DNA of 64,000 bases from positions 434,001 through 498,000 of the forward strand of contig NZ_QNRI01000002.1 in assembly GCF_003315295.1 (NCBI RefSeq), read 5' to 3'. Positions within the stretch are counted from its first letter, which is position 1; each line of letters begins with the position of its first letter. This DNA is from Paraliobacillus ryukyuensis. Its GTDB lineage: Bacteria; Bacillota; Bacilli; Bacillales; Amphibacillaceae. Under the pieces are notes generated by a model that was not told the origin of the DNA, made no database searches, and worked only from the letters and a program-made list of their open reading frames with translations. The translations under genes and the position numbers were made by a program. Shown here piece by piece: positions 43,363 to 52,310 of the stretch.

Positions 43363-44369
43363 TTCATGTATTAAAAGCAGGTCTCTTAACGACTGTGCAA
43401 GATTTAGGTAGATTTGGTTATCAAAAAGACGGTGTTGTTGCCTGTGGCGCGATGGATGCTATCGCCCATAAAACTGCGAATTGGATTGTTGGTAATCAAG
43501 CAAACGAAGCGACGCTTGAAATGACTTTATCAGGTCCTGTCATCGAATTTGAATCAGACGCTGTCATTGCAATAACCGGTGCTTCTATACAACCAACTAT
43601 CTTTGGTAAAAAGATCGATCAACATAAACCAGTCTATGTTCGAGCTGGATCAATTTTACGCTGTGGTTACGCCGATTATGGTTGCCGTGCTTATTTAGCA
43701 ATTGCCGGAGGTTTTGAGGTGGATAGAGTAATGGGAAGCAAGTCGACGTATTTGCGGGCAAAACTTGGCGGTTGGAAAGGCCGAGCGCTAAGAAAAGCAG
43801 ATCAGCTTCCCATTGGTAAGGAAACAAACCAGCAGCTACTAGTAAAACAGAAATTAATCCATCGGTTACAATCAAATGCGGATTTTTCACAAGCCAATTG
43901 GTCTGTTCCAGTCTGGGACTATGGTATAAACAGAAAAAATATAACTGTTCGCGTAACAAAAGGCAAGCAATTTGACTGGTTCACGGAAACGAGTAGGCAA
44001 CAGTTCACTTCTCTTCGCTATCAGATAACTAATGAATCGGATCGAATGGGTTATCGTTTGCAAGGCGCAGCGTTACAACTAAAAAGCGACCAGCAACTAT
44101 TATCTGAAGCAACGTCCGTAGGAACAATTCAAGTACCTTCGAACGGAAAACCGATTTGTTTAATGAAAGATAGACAAACAACAGGAGGGTATCCAAAAAT
44201 TGCAGAGGTTATTACAGCAGATATCCCACGTATTGCGCAAGCAAAGCCCGGAATGTTCTTGAGATTTCACTTCGTTTCCTTAAATGAAGCAGAACAAGCA
44301 TTACTAAACCAAAACCAGCGAGAAGAGCAACTGCAACTTGCTATTCGTTGGAAACGGGAGGAGAGATAA
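43359..44369 (+). CDS. pxpC: 5-oxoprolinase subunit PxpC (KipA family)
   Basis: 336 residues from the GTG at 43359 (GGGAGGCGG seven bases upstream), overlapping the stop of pxpB by four bases, so the two are translationally coupled. Biotin-dependent-carboxylase-like fold: VIHVLKAGLLTTVQDLGRFGYQ, GAMDAIAHKTANWIVGN, GCRAYLAIAGGFEV, ending TTGGYPKIAEVITADIPRIA. It completes the ATP-using subunit pair with PxpB. Confidence 0.95.
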   Translation: MIHVLKAGLLTTVQDLGRFGYQKDGVVACGAMDAIAHKTANWIVGNQANEATLEMTLSGPVIEFESDAVIAITGASIQPTIFGKKIDQHKPVYVRAGSILRCGYADYGCRAYLAIAGGFEVDRVMGSKSTYLRAKLGGWKGRALRKADQLPIGKETNQQLLVKQKLIHRLQSNADFSQANWSVPVWDYGINRKNITVRVTKGKQFDWFTETSRQQFTSLRYQITNESDRMGYRLQGAALQLKSDQQLLSEATSVGTIQVPSNGKPICLMKDRQTTGGYPKIAEVITADIPRIAQAKPGMFLRFHFVSLNEAEQALLNQNQREEQLQLAIRWKREER

Positions 44370-44370
44370 T

Positions 44371-45129
44371 GTGAAACGAATTGATATTAACTGTGACATG
44401 GGAGAAAGTTTTGGCACCTTTACCAAAGGAAATGATGAAGCCATCATGCCATATATCACCTCAGCCAATATCGCTTGCGGTTTTCATGCAGGGGACCCAG
44501 CTGTAATGGAGCGCACCGTTCAGTTAGCGTTGCAACATCAAGTGAATATCGGTGCACATCCAGGATTACCTGATCTTGCTGGCTTTGGTCGTAGGGAAAT
44601 TGCCATTACGCCAAAAGAAGCGTATCAGTTAGTTGTCTATCAAATTGGGGCACTATCCGCTTTCGTTCATGCTGCAGGAGGAAGGCTCCATCACGTTAAA
44701 CCACACGGAGCTTTATACAATATGGCGGGAAAAAACCGCGAGTTAGCAGAGGCAATTGTAGAAGCGGTTGTTCGAGTTGCTCCATCGTTAGTTATCTATG
44801 TTCTACCAAATAGTGAGCTACAAGAAGCTGCACATCAACGGCAATTGACTACTGCAACCGAAGTGTTTGCCGATCGTACCTACCAAACGGACGGATCATT
44901 AACACCAAGAAATGAGCAAAACGCTTTAATTACAGATACTAATCAAGCGATGAAACAAGTGCTGGAAATGGTCGAGAATCATACCGTAACGTGTACGGAT
45001 CAATCAAAAATAACGATGAAGCCAGAGACGATTTGTATTCACGGAGACGGTGCGAAAGCAATTGATTTTGCTCAAACGATTTACACCCAGTTAACACAAG
45101 CTGGGATTTCGATTCAGTCATTGAAATGA
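44371..45129 (+). CDS. pxpA: 5-oxoprolinase subunit PxpA (LamB/YcsF family)
   Basis: 252 residues from the GTG at 44371 (GGGAGGAG upstream; a longer frame exists but overlaps pxpC). Hallmarks: IDINCDMGESFG at the start, ANIACGFHAGDP, VNIGAHPGLPD, and VKPHGALYN, which supply metal- and substrate-binding His and Asp residues. It acts on the phosphorylated lactam made by PxpBC. Gene order pxpB-pxpC-pxpA is a compact operon starting at 42643. Confidence 0.96.
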   Translation: MKRIDINCDMGESFGTFTKGNDEAIMPYITSANIACGFHAGDPAVMERTVQLALQHQVNIGAHPGLPDLAGFGRREIAITPKEAYQLVVYQIGALSAFVHAAGGRLHHVKPHGALYNMAGKNRELAEAIVEAVVRVAPSLVIYVLPNSELQEAAHQRQLTTATEVFADRTYQTDGSLTPRNEQNALITDTNQAMKQVLEMVENHTVTCTDQSKITMKPETICIHGDGAKAIDFAQTIYTQLTQAGISIQSLK

Positions 45130-45216
45130 ATTTTTTTAAAAAATGGGTTGCATTATGATGCGTGATGTATTAGACTAACAACAAGTTAAAATATTCAAAA
45201 AATTCATATGCGATGT

Positions 45217-45335
45217 TCTTATCAAGAGAGGCGGAGGGAATGGCCCTACGATGTCTCAGCAACCAGCCTAATCAAAGGCCCGGTGCTAATTCCATTAGAC
45301 ACATAACGTGTTCTAGTAGATAAGAAGAATGACTT
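45217..45335 (+). promoter_or_regulatory. SAM riboswitch (S-box)
   Basis: The S-box core is readable: CTTATCAAGAGAGGCGGAGGGA, GGCCC, the AGCAACC box, CCCGGTGCTAATTCC, and the closing helix with GATAAG. S-adenosylmethionine binding favours the terminator listed next. It controls the metI and MetE-like genes downstream. Confidence 0.95.
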
Positions 45336-45339
45336 TTCA

Positions 45340-45378
45340 AGTTAAAGACCTTCTTCTTATCGAATAAGGTCTTTTTTG
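45340..45378 (+). terminator. S-box terminator
   Basis: AAAGACCTT pairs with AAGGTCTTT, followed by TTTTTGTTTTT. Confidence 0.9.
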
Positions 45379-45442
45379 TTTTTCCAGAAATCGTGAAGGG
45401 AAGTCATGAACAGATAAAAATACGGGAAGAGGTGAAATCGAT

Positions 45443-46549
45443 ATGACAGATTTTACATTACAAACAAAGTTGGCCCAGTTAGGCAATCATAGTGATCCAG
45501 TAACGGGCGCAGTGAATCCACCAATTTATTTTTCCACTGCATACCAGCATAAAGGACTCGGTCAATCGACTGGATATGATTATACTCGTACCAAAAATCC
45601 GACGAGAGCCATTTTAGAAGCGGGAATTGCTGCGTTAGAAGCAGGCGAGCAAGGATTTGCTTGTAGTTCTGGTATGGCGGCAATTCAATTAGTTCTTTCC
45701 CTATTTTCATCACGGGACGAGATCGTTGTTCCTGATGATATATATGGTGGTACATATCGGTTACTAAAACATTACCAAGATGCTTATGACATTCGCACCA
45801 CGTATGTAAGCTTTACCGATATAGCGGAAGTAGAAAACTGTATCACGCCGCATACGAAAGCAATTTTTATCGAAACACCAACCAATCCATTGATGCAAGA
45901 AATTGATATTGCCTCGTATGCGGCATTAGCTAACAAACATCAGTTGTTATTTATTGTTGACAACACCTTTTTAACACCCATTTTACAACAGCCCATAAAA
46001 CTAGGGGCAGACATCGTGATTCATAGCGCAACCAAATATATTGGTGGTCACAATGATGTTCTAGCTGGACTTGTGGTGACGAAAGGTTCAAAGCTCTCTA
46101 AACTATTGGCAGAGTATCATAATGCTTCAGGAGCAGTCCTTTCTGCGATGGATGCTTGGCTAACAATTCGTGGTTTAAAAACACTAGCTCTACGCGTGAA
46201 GCAACAACAAAGTAATGCGCAGCAACTGGTGGCATTTCTAAGAAATGATCCACGCATTGCAGATGTACTATATTCTGGTAAAGGGGGAATGCTGTCCTTT
46301 CGATTACAAAAAGGAGAATGGGTAGCGCCGTTTTTAGAGCAGCTTAACTTAATTACATTTGCGGAGAGCTTAGGAGGGGTGGAAAGTTTTATTACCTATC
46401 CAGCTACGCAAACACATGCGGATATTCCAGAAACAGAACGTGTTGCCAGAGGAATTGATGACCGATTGTTACGCTTCTCTGTTGGAATTGAAGACGCGAA
46501 TGACTTAATAGCAGATATTCACCAATGTTTAGATCATTTAGAAGAATAA
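45443..46549 (+). CDS. metI: Cystathionine gamma-synthase / O-acetylhomoserine thiolyase
   Basis: 368 residues, full length for Cys/Met-metabolism PLP enzymes. YSTAYQHK-type start, SGMAAIQLVLSLF, FIETPTNPLMQEID, VDNTFLTP and the PLP lysine in IHSATKYIGGHNDV, plus SLGGVESFITYPA near the end. Best match by lineage and S-box context is Bacillus subtilis MetI, which makes cystathionine or homocysteine from O-acetylhomoserine. The usual metC partner is absent; a MetE-like gene follows after 25 bp. Confidence 0.92.
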   Translation: MTDFTLQTKLAQLGNHSDPVTGAVNPPIYFSTAYQHKGLGQSTGYDYTRTKNPTRAILEAGIAALEAGEQGFACSSGMAAIQLVLSLFSSRDEIVVPDDIYGGTYRLLKHYQDAYDIRTTYVSFTDIAEVENCITPHTKAIFIETPTNPLMQEIDIASYAALANKHQLLFIVDNTFLTPILQQPIKLGADIVIHSATKYIGGHNDVLAGLVVTKGSKLSKLLAEYHNASGAVLSAMDAWLTIRGLKTLALRVKQQQSNAQQLVAFLRNDPRIADVLYSGKGGMLSFRLQKGEWVAPFLEQLNLITFAESLGGVESFITYPATQTHADIPETERVARGIDDRLLRFSVGIEDANDLIADIHQCLDHLEE

Positions 46550-46574
46550 TAATAAAAGAAAGAATGAGATTATA

Positions 46575-47681
46575 TTGACAACAAAAACAAGTGTAGCGCC
46601 ATTTCGAGCAGATCATGTAGGGAGCTTATTACGTCCAGATAACTTATTGCAAGCAAGAAAAGATTTTCAAGAAGGAAACATTTCGTACGTCGAACTTCGT
46701 GAAGTTGAGACGAAAGAAATCGCACGAATTGTTGATAAGCAGATTGAAGCGGGACTAGATGTCGTTACCGATGGTGAGTTTCGTCGTCGCTTTTGGCACA
46801 CAGACTTTTTGGAATTGTTAAATGGGGTAGAAGGGTATGTACCAGAAGTAGGGTATCAATTTAATGGAGAAGAAACCGAGCGTTATAATGTCCGTAATAT
46901 AGGCAAAATTTCTTTCGATCCTGATCACCTCTTTATTAAAGATTTTAAAGAATTCAATGCCATTGTCAATGGGCGCGCTGTTGCCAAACAAACAATTCCG
47001 AGTCCTAATCAATTGTTTAATCCAGGAATTCGCGATACATCAATCTATCCAGACATTGAAGACTTTGCCAATGATATCATTCAAGCGTATCAAGATGCTG
47101 TTCAAGCATTTTATGACGCTGGTGTTCGCTACTTACAGTTTGATGACGTTTATATTGCTAGTCTTTCCTCGCCAGATATTTCTTTTGAAGATGGAGAATT
47201 CAGTCGTGAGTTTTTAATTGATTTAGCACTACGTGTGGTCAATGGCGTATTAGCAGATAAGCCAGAAGATTTAGTAGTTACGACGCATCTTTGCCGGGGA
47301 AATTATCGATCAAACTGGGCGTTTGAAGGAAGCTATGACCTAATTGCACCAACCTTATTCGCAAAAGAAAAAGTGAATGGCTTTTTCTTAGAATATGATG
47401 ATGAGCGCTCTGGGGGATTCAAACCACTCGGACAAATTCCTGAAGGGGGTGCGCGTGTTGTCTTAGGTCTTGTTACCTCAAAAATAGGCGAACTAGAGGA
47501 GAAAGAAGTAATTAAAGCACAAGTAGAAGAAGCAACAAAATATGTACCGCTAAATCAATTATGCCTAAGCCCACAATGCGGCTTTGCCTCCACTCATCAC
47601 GGAAATAAATTAACCGAAGAAGATCAGTGGAACAAGTTAAAGTTTATTGTGGAGACAGCGAAAGAAATTTGGGGCGAATAA
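46575..47681 (+). CDS. MetE-core-like methionine synthase family protein (YxjG/YxjH type)
   Basis: 368 residues, about half the size of MetE and matching only its C-terminal catalytic domain. Zinc ligands are visible: His and Cys in TTHLCRGN, and Cys in SPQCGFAS; GEFRRR and DVYIASL fit the YxjG/YxjH subgroup of Bacillus. It is expected to methylate homocysteine from an unknown methyl donor. TTG start with a weak ribosome site; it shares the S-box transcript with metI. Confidence 0.9.
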   Translation: MTTKTSVAPFRADHVGSLLRPDNLLQARKDFQEGNISYVELREVETKEIARIVDKQIEAGLDVVTDGEFRRRFWHTDFLELLNGVEGYVPEVGYQFNGEETERYNVRNIGKISFDPDHLFIKDFKEFNAIVNGRAVAKQTIPSPNQLFNPGIRDTSIYPDIEDFANDIIQAYQDAVQAFYDAGVRYLQFDDVYIASLSSPDISFEDGEFSREFLIDLALRVVNGVLADKPEDLVVTTHLCRGNYRSNWAFEGSYDLIAPTLFAKEKVNGFFLEYDDERSGGFKPLGQIPEGGARVVLGLVTSKIGELEEKEVIKAQVEEATKYVPLNQLCLSPQCGFASTHHGNKLTEEDQWNKLKFIVETAKEIWGE

Positions 47682-47691
47682 TATCCTTAGA

Positions 47692-47726
47692 ATGAAGCGA
47701 AACGACATTTGGTCGTTTCGCTTTTT
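47692..47726 (+). terminator. Terminator of the S-box operon
   Basis: AGCGAAACGAC pairs with GTCGTTTCGCT, followed by a T run. Confidence 0.9.
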
Positions 47727-47743
47727 GCTGTTTAAAGAGGGGG

Positions 47744-47927
47744 ATAGCAACAATATTGGGAAAGTTGCAACAACATGCGAGAAGTTGCAACAACACGGCA
47801 AGAAGTCGCAACAACATGCGAGAAGTTGCAACAACATCGGGAAAAGTTGCAACAACACGGCAAGAAGTTGCAACAACATCGGAAAAGTTGCAACAACACG
47901 GCAAGAAGTCACAACAACATCTAAAAA
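47744..47927. repeat. Array of 20/21-bp GTTGCAACAACA units
   Basis: Eight consecutive units starting at 47764, 47784, 47805, 47825, 47846, 47867, 47887 and 47908 (steps of 20 or 21 bp), preceded by a degenerate one. Each begins GTTGCAACAACA (variants GTCGCAACAACA, GTCACAACAACA) and ends in one of a few second halves (TGCGAGAA, CGGCAAGAA, TCGGGAAAA). Units 5 and 7 are identical. It follows the terminator of the methionine operon and fills most of 47727-48076. Long open frames across it are accidental. Confidence 0.9.
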
Positions 47928-48076
47928 TCCTTTAATCCTAGTGCATCGTACGTAACATGCATGTGAAAAAGATTTACTGCTGTGCTTAAATTATTTGAGT
48001 ATGGAATGTAGAATAGGTATGATAATAGGGAATAGAATATATATATATATAATTTATCTAACGGGAGTTGTTTTAT

Positions 48077-49384
48077 TTGGTTGTATCGGTTCTTATTCTA
48101 ATTGTATTGATTTTATTAAATGCGTTCTTTGCAGCATCAGAAATCGCATTAGTTTCCTTAAATGATAATAAAGTAAAACGAGAGGCGGAGCGAGGGGATA
48201 AAAAAGCGATAATGCTTGATAAATTACTCAAAGAGCCTGGTCGTTTTTTAGCTACGATTCAAATTGGGATTACATTAGCAGGTTTTCTCGCTAGTGCGTT
48301 TGCTGCTGATACCTTTGCTACTCCTTTAGCGGCAGCGCTATATGATATGGGTGTTCCTATCTCCGAAGCCATTTTAAATACAATTTCTGTCATTGTGATC
48401 ACGATATTACTATCCTATTTTACCTTAGTGATAGGTGAACTAGTTCCAAAACAGTTAGCCTTACAAAAAGCTGAAGCAATTGCTAATATTGCGGTAAAAC
48501 CACTAACATTATTATTCAAAATCAGTTTACCAGTCGTTTCTTTCTTAAACTTTTCCACCAACACACTTGTACGTTTGTTCGGTGTTGATCCCAATGCAGA
48601 GAATGAAGAAGCAACTGAAGAAGAAATACGTATGATGGTCGATATTGGCGGAGAAAAAGGAACGATTCGTTCGGATGAAAAATTAATGATTAATAACATC
48701 TTTGAATTTAATGATAAAGAAGTTTCGGATATTATGACGCATCGAACAGATATGATGACTATCGACATTGACACACCTTTAGCGGAAGTAGTCGACGTGG
48801 TCAATGAAAAAAGATATACGCGCTTTCCGGTTTATGAAGGTGATGTCGACCATATCATTGGGATCCTACACACAAAAGATCTTATTTCCTTTATTAATAA
48901 AGTGAATGATTCCTTCCAGCTACGGGATATTTTAAGGAAGCCTTACTTTGTGATGGAGACGCAACGGATTGATGCTATCTTTAAAGATATGCAAAAAAAT
49001 AATGTCCATATCGCGATTATTGTTGATGAGTATGGTGGCACGGATGGATTAATTACCATAGAAGATATTATCGAAGAGATTGTCGGGGAAATTTCTAGTG
49101 AGCATGGTGTGTCTGATCAAGAAAACCATGAGATAACGAAAATATCAACATATGAATACTACATTGCTGGTTATACCCACCTGTATGATATTGAATATCA
49201 ACTAAGCTTAGATCTTCCTGTAGAAGATTATGAAACACTAAATGGCTTTCTTGTTGGGAAAATTGGCTATATTCCTGATCCAGGGGAAAATCCGTCGATC
49301 ACCTATAAAAAAGTTACGTTCACGGTAGAAGAAGTATCTGAGAAGCGCATTGAAAAAGTGCATGTAAAAATCAATAATGAATAA
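48077..49384 (+). CDS. CNNM/HlyC-CorC-family membrane protein (hemolysin family)
   Basis: About 435 residues from the TTG at 48077 (GGGAG nine bases upstream). The DUF21/CNNM membrane domain is at about residues 1-195 (LNAFFAASEIALVS, SFLNFSTNTLVRLFG), two CBS domains follow at about 200-330 (EVSDIMTHRTDMMTIDID; YTRFPVYEGDVDHIIGILHTKD; AIIVDEYGGTDGLITIEDIIEEIVGEI), and the C-terminal CorC_HlyC domain ends the protein. Members are linked to magnesium or cobalt export. Single gene with its own terminator. Confidence 0.94.
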   Translation: MVVSVLILIVLILLNAFFAASEIALVSLNDNKVKREAERGDKKAIMLDKLLKEPGRFLATIQIGITLAGFLASAFAADTFATPLAAALYDMGVPISEAILNTISVIVITILLSYFTLVIGELVPKQLALQKAEAIANIAVKPLTLLFKISLPVVSFLNFSTNTLVRLFGVDPNAENEEATEEEIRMMVDIGGEKGTIRSDEKLMINNIFEFNDKEVSDIMTHRTDMMTIDIDTPLAEVVDVVNEKRYTRFPVYEGDVDHIIGILHTKDLISFINKVNDSFQLRDILRKPYFVMETQRIDAIFKDMQKNNVHIAIIVDEYGGTDGLITIEDIIEEIVGEISSEHGVSDQENHEITKISTYEYYIAGYTHLYDIEYQLSLDLPVEDYETLNGFLVGKIGYIPDPGENPSITYKKVTFTVEEVSEKRIEKVHVKINNE

Positions 49385-49399
49385 CTAGTACTTCTCCAT

Positions 49400-49433
49400 A
49401 AAACCACGGCTATCTAAGTCGTGGTTTTTTTAT
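49400..49433 (+). terminator. Terminator after the CNNM-type gene
   Basis: AAACCACG pairs with CGTGGTTT, followed by TTTTT. Confidence 0.88.
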
Positions 49434-49554
49434 GTGGATAAGGAAAATTCCTTGTCTTCTGAAATAAATTATTATTTTAAATTATATATATATATTATTC
49501 CGACTAAAAGCATAAGAATTAGAAAAGAAAAATATAAGTAAGGGGGGGAAATTA

Positions 49555-50574
49555 ATGATTACGTTGCGGGATGTGTCAAAAACGTATCACCGTAAAAAGA
49601 TTAGCACAGAAGCTCTAAAAAAAATCAATTTGCAGATAGAAAAAGGGGATATTTTTGGCGTGATAGGCTACAGTGGTGCAGGCAAAAGCACACTCGTACG
49701 ATTGGTGAATTATTTGGAACGTCCGACAAGTGGAGAAATCACTGTGGATGGCAAGCATTTAGCAGAATTAAATCCACATAACTTAAGAGAAATCAAAAAA
49801 GAAATTGGCATGATTTTTCAGCAATTTAATCTGCTAGAGTCAAAAACAATTTTTCAGAATGTTGCCATGCCACTAATCCTTGCAAAAACAAATAAGCAAG
49901 TTATACAGGAAAGGGTTACAGAGTTATTAGCGTTTGTTGGTTTGGCTGATAAAGCAGCTAGTTATCCAAGTGAATTATCTGGTGGACAAAAGCAGCGAGT
50001 GGGGATAGCTCGAGCACTTGCTTCTAAACCAAAAATTCTACTCTGTGATGAGGCGACATCTGCTTTAGACCCACAAACGACACAATCAATTTTGGATTTA
50101 TTGAAAAAAGTAAATGAAGAATATGGCATTACAATCTTGTTAATTACACATGAAATGGCCGTAATACAACAGATTTGTAACAAAGTAGCTGTGATGGAGG
50201 AAGGAAATATTATTGAAAAAGGATCAGTAGTATCTGTTTTTGGCAAGCCGAAACACCCTACCACCAAAGGTTTTGTGCAAACAGTAGTTAAAAACGAGTT
50301 ACCGTTTAGCATTAAGACAAAGTTAAAAAAGAACCAACAGCAGAAACTTTATCGATTAGATATGATTGGTGATCATACGATGGAATCTATTTTTTATTAT
50401 CTCTTTCATACCTTCCAGTTGCAAGTGACTGTTGTATTCACCAATATGACAGAGATTCAAGATAGCGTTCTTGCAGTATGGTATATCCAAGTCGAGGGAG
50501 AAGAACGTAACAAACAACAAGCTTGGTCATTTTTAGTAGAAAACCAAGTTAATGTAGAGGAGATTACTATCTAA
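49555..50574 (+). CDS. metN: Methionine-type ABC transporter ATPase (MetN)
   Basis: 339 residues. ABC motifs: Walker A GYSGAGKSTL, Q-loop QQFNLL, signature LSGGQKQR, Walker B LLCDEATSAL and the switch His in LLITHEMA. The last 90 residues are the NIL domain that binds methionine in MetN (LYRLDMIGDHTMESIFYYLF...). AAGGGGGG precedes the ATG. First of six genes on one strand with short gaps. No S-box or T-box is visible in 49434-49554, unlike typical Bacillus metNPQ operons. Confidence 0.95.
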   Translation: MITLRDVSKTYHRKKISTEALKKINLQIEKGDIFGVIGYSGAGKSTLVRLVNYLERPTSGEITVDGKHLAELNPHNLREIKKEIGMIFQQFNLLESKTIFQNVAMPLILAKTNKQVIQERVTELLAFVGLADKAASYPSELSGGQKQRVGIARALASKPKILLCDEATSALDPQTTQSILDLLKKVNEEYGITILLITHEMAVIQQICNKVAVMEEGNIIEKGSVVSVFGKPKHPTTKGFVQTVVKNELPFSIKTKLKKNQQQKLYRLDMIGDHTMESIFYYLFHTFQLQVTVVFTNMTEIQDSVLAVWYIQVEGEERNKQQAWSFLVENQVNVEEITI

Positions 50575-51233
50575 TGTTCGATACAAGTATTACTTTCGGT
50601 CAATTCATTCAAGCGATTATAGATACTTTGTATATGGTTGGGATGTCATTATTAGTAGGGACTATTATTGGTTTGATACTAGGGATACTCATTGTCGTTA
50701 CTCGACCAAGTGGTGTAGTTGAAATGAAATGGATTTACGGCATTTTAAACCCAATTATAAATATTGTTCGCTCGGTACCATTCATTATTTTATTAGTAGC
50801 TATTATCCCATTCACACGAGGAATTGTTGGGACATCTATCGGAACTACTGCTGCAATTGTTCCATTAATTATTTTTATTTCTCCGTTTATTGCCCGATTA
50901 GTAGAAAACTCATTACTTGAAGTAAATCCGGGAATTATTGAGGCTGCAGAAGCAATGGGAGCAACCCCATTCCAAGTTATTTGGTATTTTGTCTTACCCG
51001 AAGCATTTGGTTCACTCATTCTCTCATTAACGACCGCAACGATCTCCTTAATCGGGGCAACAGCCATGGCTGGAACCGTAGGCGGGGGTGGTGTCGGTGA
51101 TTTGGCAATTGTTTATGGTTATCAACGTTTTGATACGTTTGCAATGGTTTCTACTGTTATCATCTTAATTACTTTTGTGCAAGTCATTCAATCTATTGGT
51201 AATGCGTTAGCACGTTTGATTAGAAGGAATTAA
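50574..51233 (+). CDS. metP: Methionine-type ABC transporter permease (MetP)
   Basis: 219 residues, five membrane helices, overlapping the metN stop by one base. EAA loop is present (NPGIIEAAEAMGATPFQVIWYFVLPEAFGS), as is the GTVGGGGVGDLAIVYGYQRF tail typical of MetI/MetP permeases. Forms the membrane pore of the importer with MetN as ATPase and the lipoprotein at 52311 as receptor. The methyltransferase-like gene that follows separates it from the receptor gene. Confidence 0.95.
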   Translation: MFDTSITFGQFIQAIIDTLYMVGMSLLVGTIIGLILGILIVVTRPSGVVEMKWIYGILNPIINIVRSVPFIILLVAIIPFTRGIVGTSIGTTAAIVPLIIFISPFIARLVENSLLEVNPGIIEAAEAMGATPFQVIWYFVLPEAFGSLILSLTTATISLIGATAMAGTVGGGGVGDLAIVYGYQRFDTFAMVSTVIILITFVQVIQSIGNALARLIRRN

Positions 51234-51250
51234 ATAGGGAGGAGTACCTA

Positions 51251-52270
51251 GTGACAGGATGGACGAAACATGATCGTTTTCAAGCATTATTACAAGGAGA
51301 ATTTACCGATCGACCAATTGTTAGTTGCTGGCATCATTTTCTTGAATACGAACAAACTGCAGAAGACTTAGCAAAAGCAACCATTATGTTTGCGAAAAAA
51401 TATAATTGGGACTGGATAAAAGTCAACCCAAGAGCAACCTACTTGGCTGAGGCTTTTGGTAATCGCTATGATTTTACCGATTACGCCTCGGTCTTCCCGA
51501 GACAGACACATGCGGTTGTGCAAAAGTCAGAAGATCTGCGTTTGATAAACAAAGTAGCTATAACCGAATCTGCTCCGCTGCAAGAACAACTAAAAGCGGT
51601 TAAATTGATTCGAACCGGTCTTCCAGGCACACCAATCGTTCAAACGTTATTTTCACCACTCACGATATTGCTGTTTTTATCAGGAAATTCATCTTACGTT
51701 GATCAGAAGATGCATGGAAGTGATACACCTTTAGCAATAGATAAGCTTATCTATTCAAATAGATCCAGTGTGCATCAGGCACTTCATGAAATTGCGCTTA
51801 CCATGGCGGCGTATGTACAGGAATTAGAAACTATTGGTGTAGACGGGGTATTTTATGCTGTCACAGGGACGGCAAATCCAGACTTGTTTGATGAAGCGAC
51901 GTTTAATGAATTATCGCGACCATATGATTTGATTGTTTTACATGCAATGGAAAAAGGACAACGTATTTTGCATACTTGTGGGCCTAATGCCCATCCAGAA
52001 CGATTCGATGATTATCCTATCGAAGGAATTAGCTGGGATACCAAAGCAGCGGGAAACCCTGATCTTACTGTATCATTAACCAAAACAAAGGTAGCCGGTG
52101 TCGATTATCATATCTTTGCTGGCAATCAGGAAGAGTTAATTGCTCAGCAAGCAAAAGAAGCATTACAACAAATAAAAAAGCAACCTTTGCTGCTAGCACC
52201 TAACTGTGCTGTTTCGGTGGATGCTACAGAAGATGCGCTGCATACATTGCGACAAAGTGTTTATTCATAA
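51251..52270 (+). CDS. URO-D-superfamily methyltransferase-like protein within the met ABC operon
   Basis: 339 residues, GTG start (GGGAGGAG upstream). The fold is that of uroporphyrinogen decarboxylase, but sequence motifs point to the methyltransferase branch (MtaA/CmuA-like): His241-x-Cys243 in RILHTCGPNAH and Cys319 in LLAPNCAVS form the zinc-site pattern H-x-C-x75-C, which HemE lacks. N-terminal RFQALLQGEFTDRPIVSCWHH and GVDGVFYAVTG are family-typical. It lies between the permease and the receptor lipoprotein, with 17- and 40-bp gaps. It may transfer a methyl group from the imported compound to a thiol such as homocysteine. Substrate unknown. Confidence 0.88.
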   Translation: MTGWTKHDRFQALLQGEFTDRPIVSCWHHFLEYEQTAEDLAKATIMFAKKYNWDWIKVNPRATYLAEAFGNRYDFTDYASVFPRQTHAVVQKSEDLRLINKVAITESAPLQEQLKAVKLIRTGLPGTPIVQTLFSPLTILLFLSGNSSYVDQKMHGSDTPLAIDKLIYSNRSSVHQALHEIALTMAAYVQELETIGVDGVFYAVTGTANPDLFDEATFNELSRPYDLIVLHAMEKGQRILHTCGPNAHPERFDDYPIEGISWDTKAAGNPDLTVSLTKTKVAGVDYHIFAGNQEELIAQQAKEALQQIKKQPLLLAPNCAVSVDATEDALHTLRQSVYS

Positions 52271-52310
52271 TGAAACAAAATGTATTATGAGTGAAAATGG
52301 GGGATAACGA

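Noticed and set aside
47637-47912. Long minus-strand frames with repeated Leu-rich or Val-Ala-Thr motifs
   Set aside because: They are translations of the GTTGCAACAACA array; two minus-strand frames and one plus-strand frame are open only because the unit lacks stop codons, and none has a ribosome site.
47764-47927. CRISPR array
   Set aside because: Units are 20-21 bp with a constant 12-bp half and second halves that recur among units; there are no unique 30-bp spacers, no full-length repeat and no cas genes.
49434-49554. S-box or T-box leader before metN
   Set aside because: None of the conserved S-box blocks (AGAGAGGCGGAGGG, GGTGCTAATTCC) or a T-box TGG sequence with terminator is present; the region is AT-rich.
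51251-52270. Heme-pathway uroporphyrinogen decarboxylase (hemE)
   Set aside because: The H-x-C...C zinc pattern and the position inside a met ABC operon point to the methyltransferase branch of the URO-D family, and no other heme genes are near.
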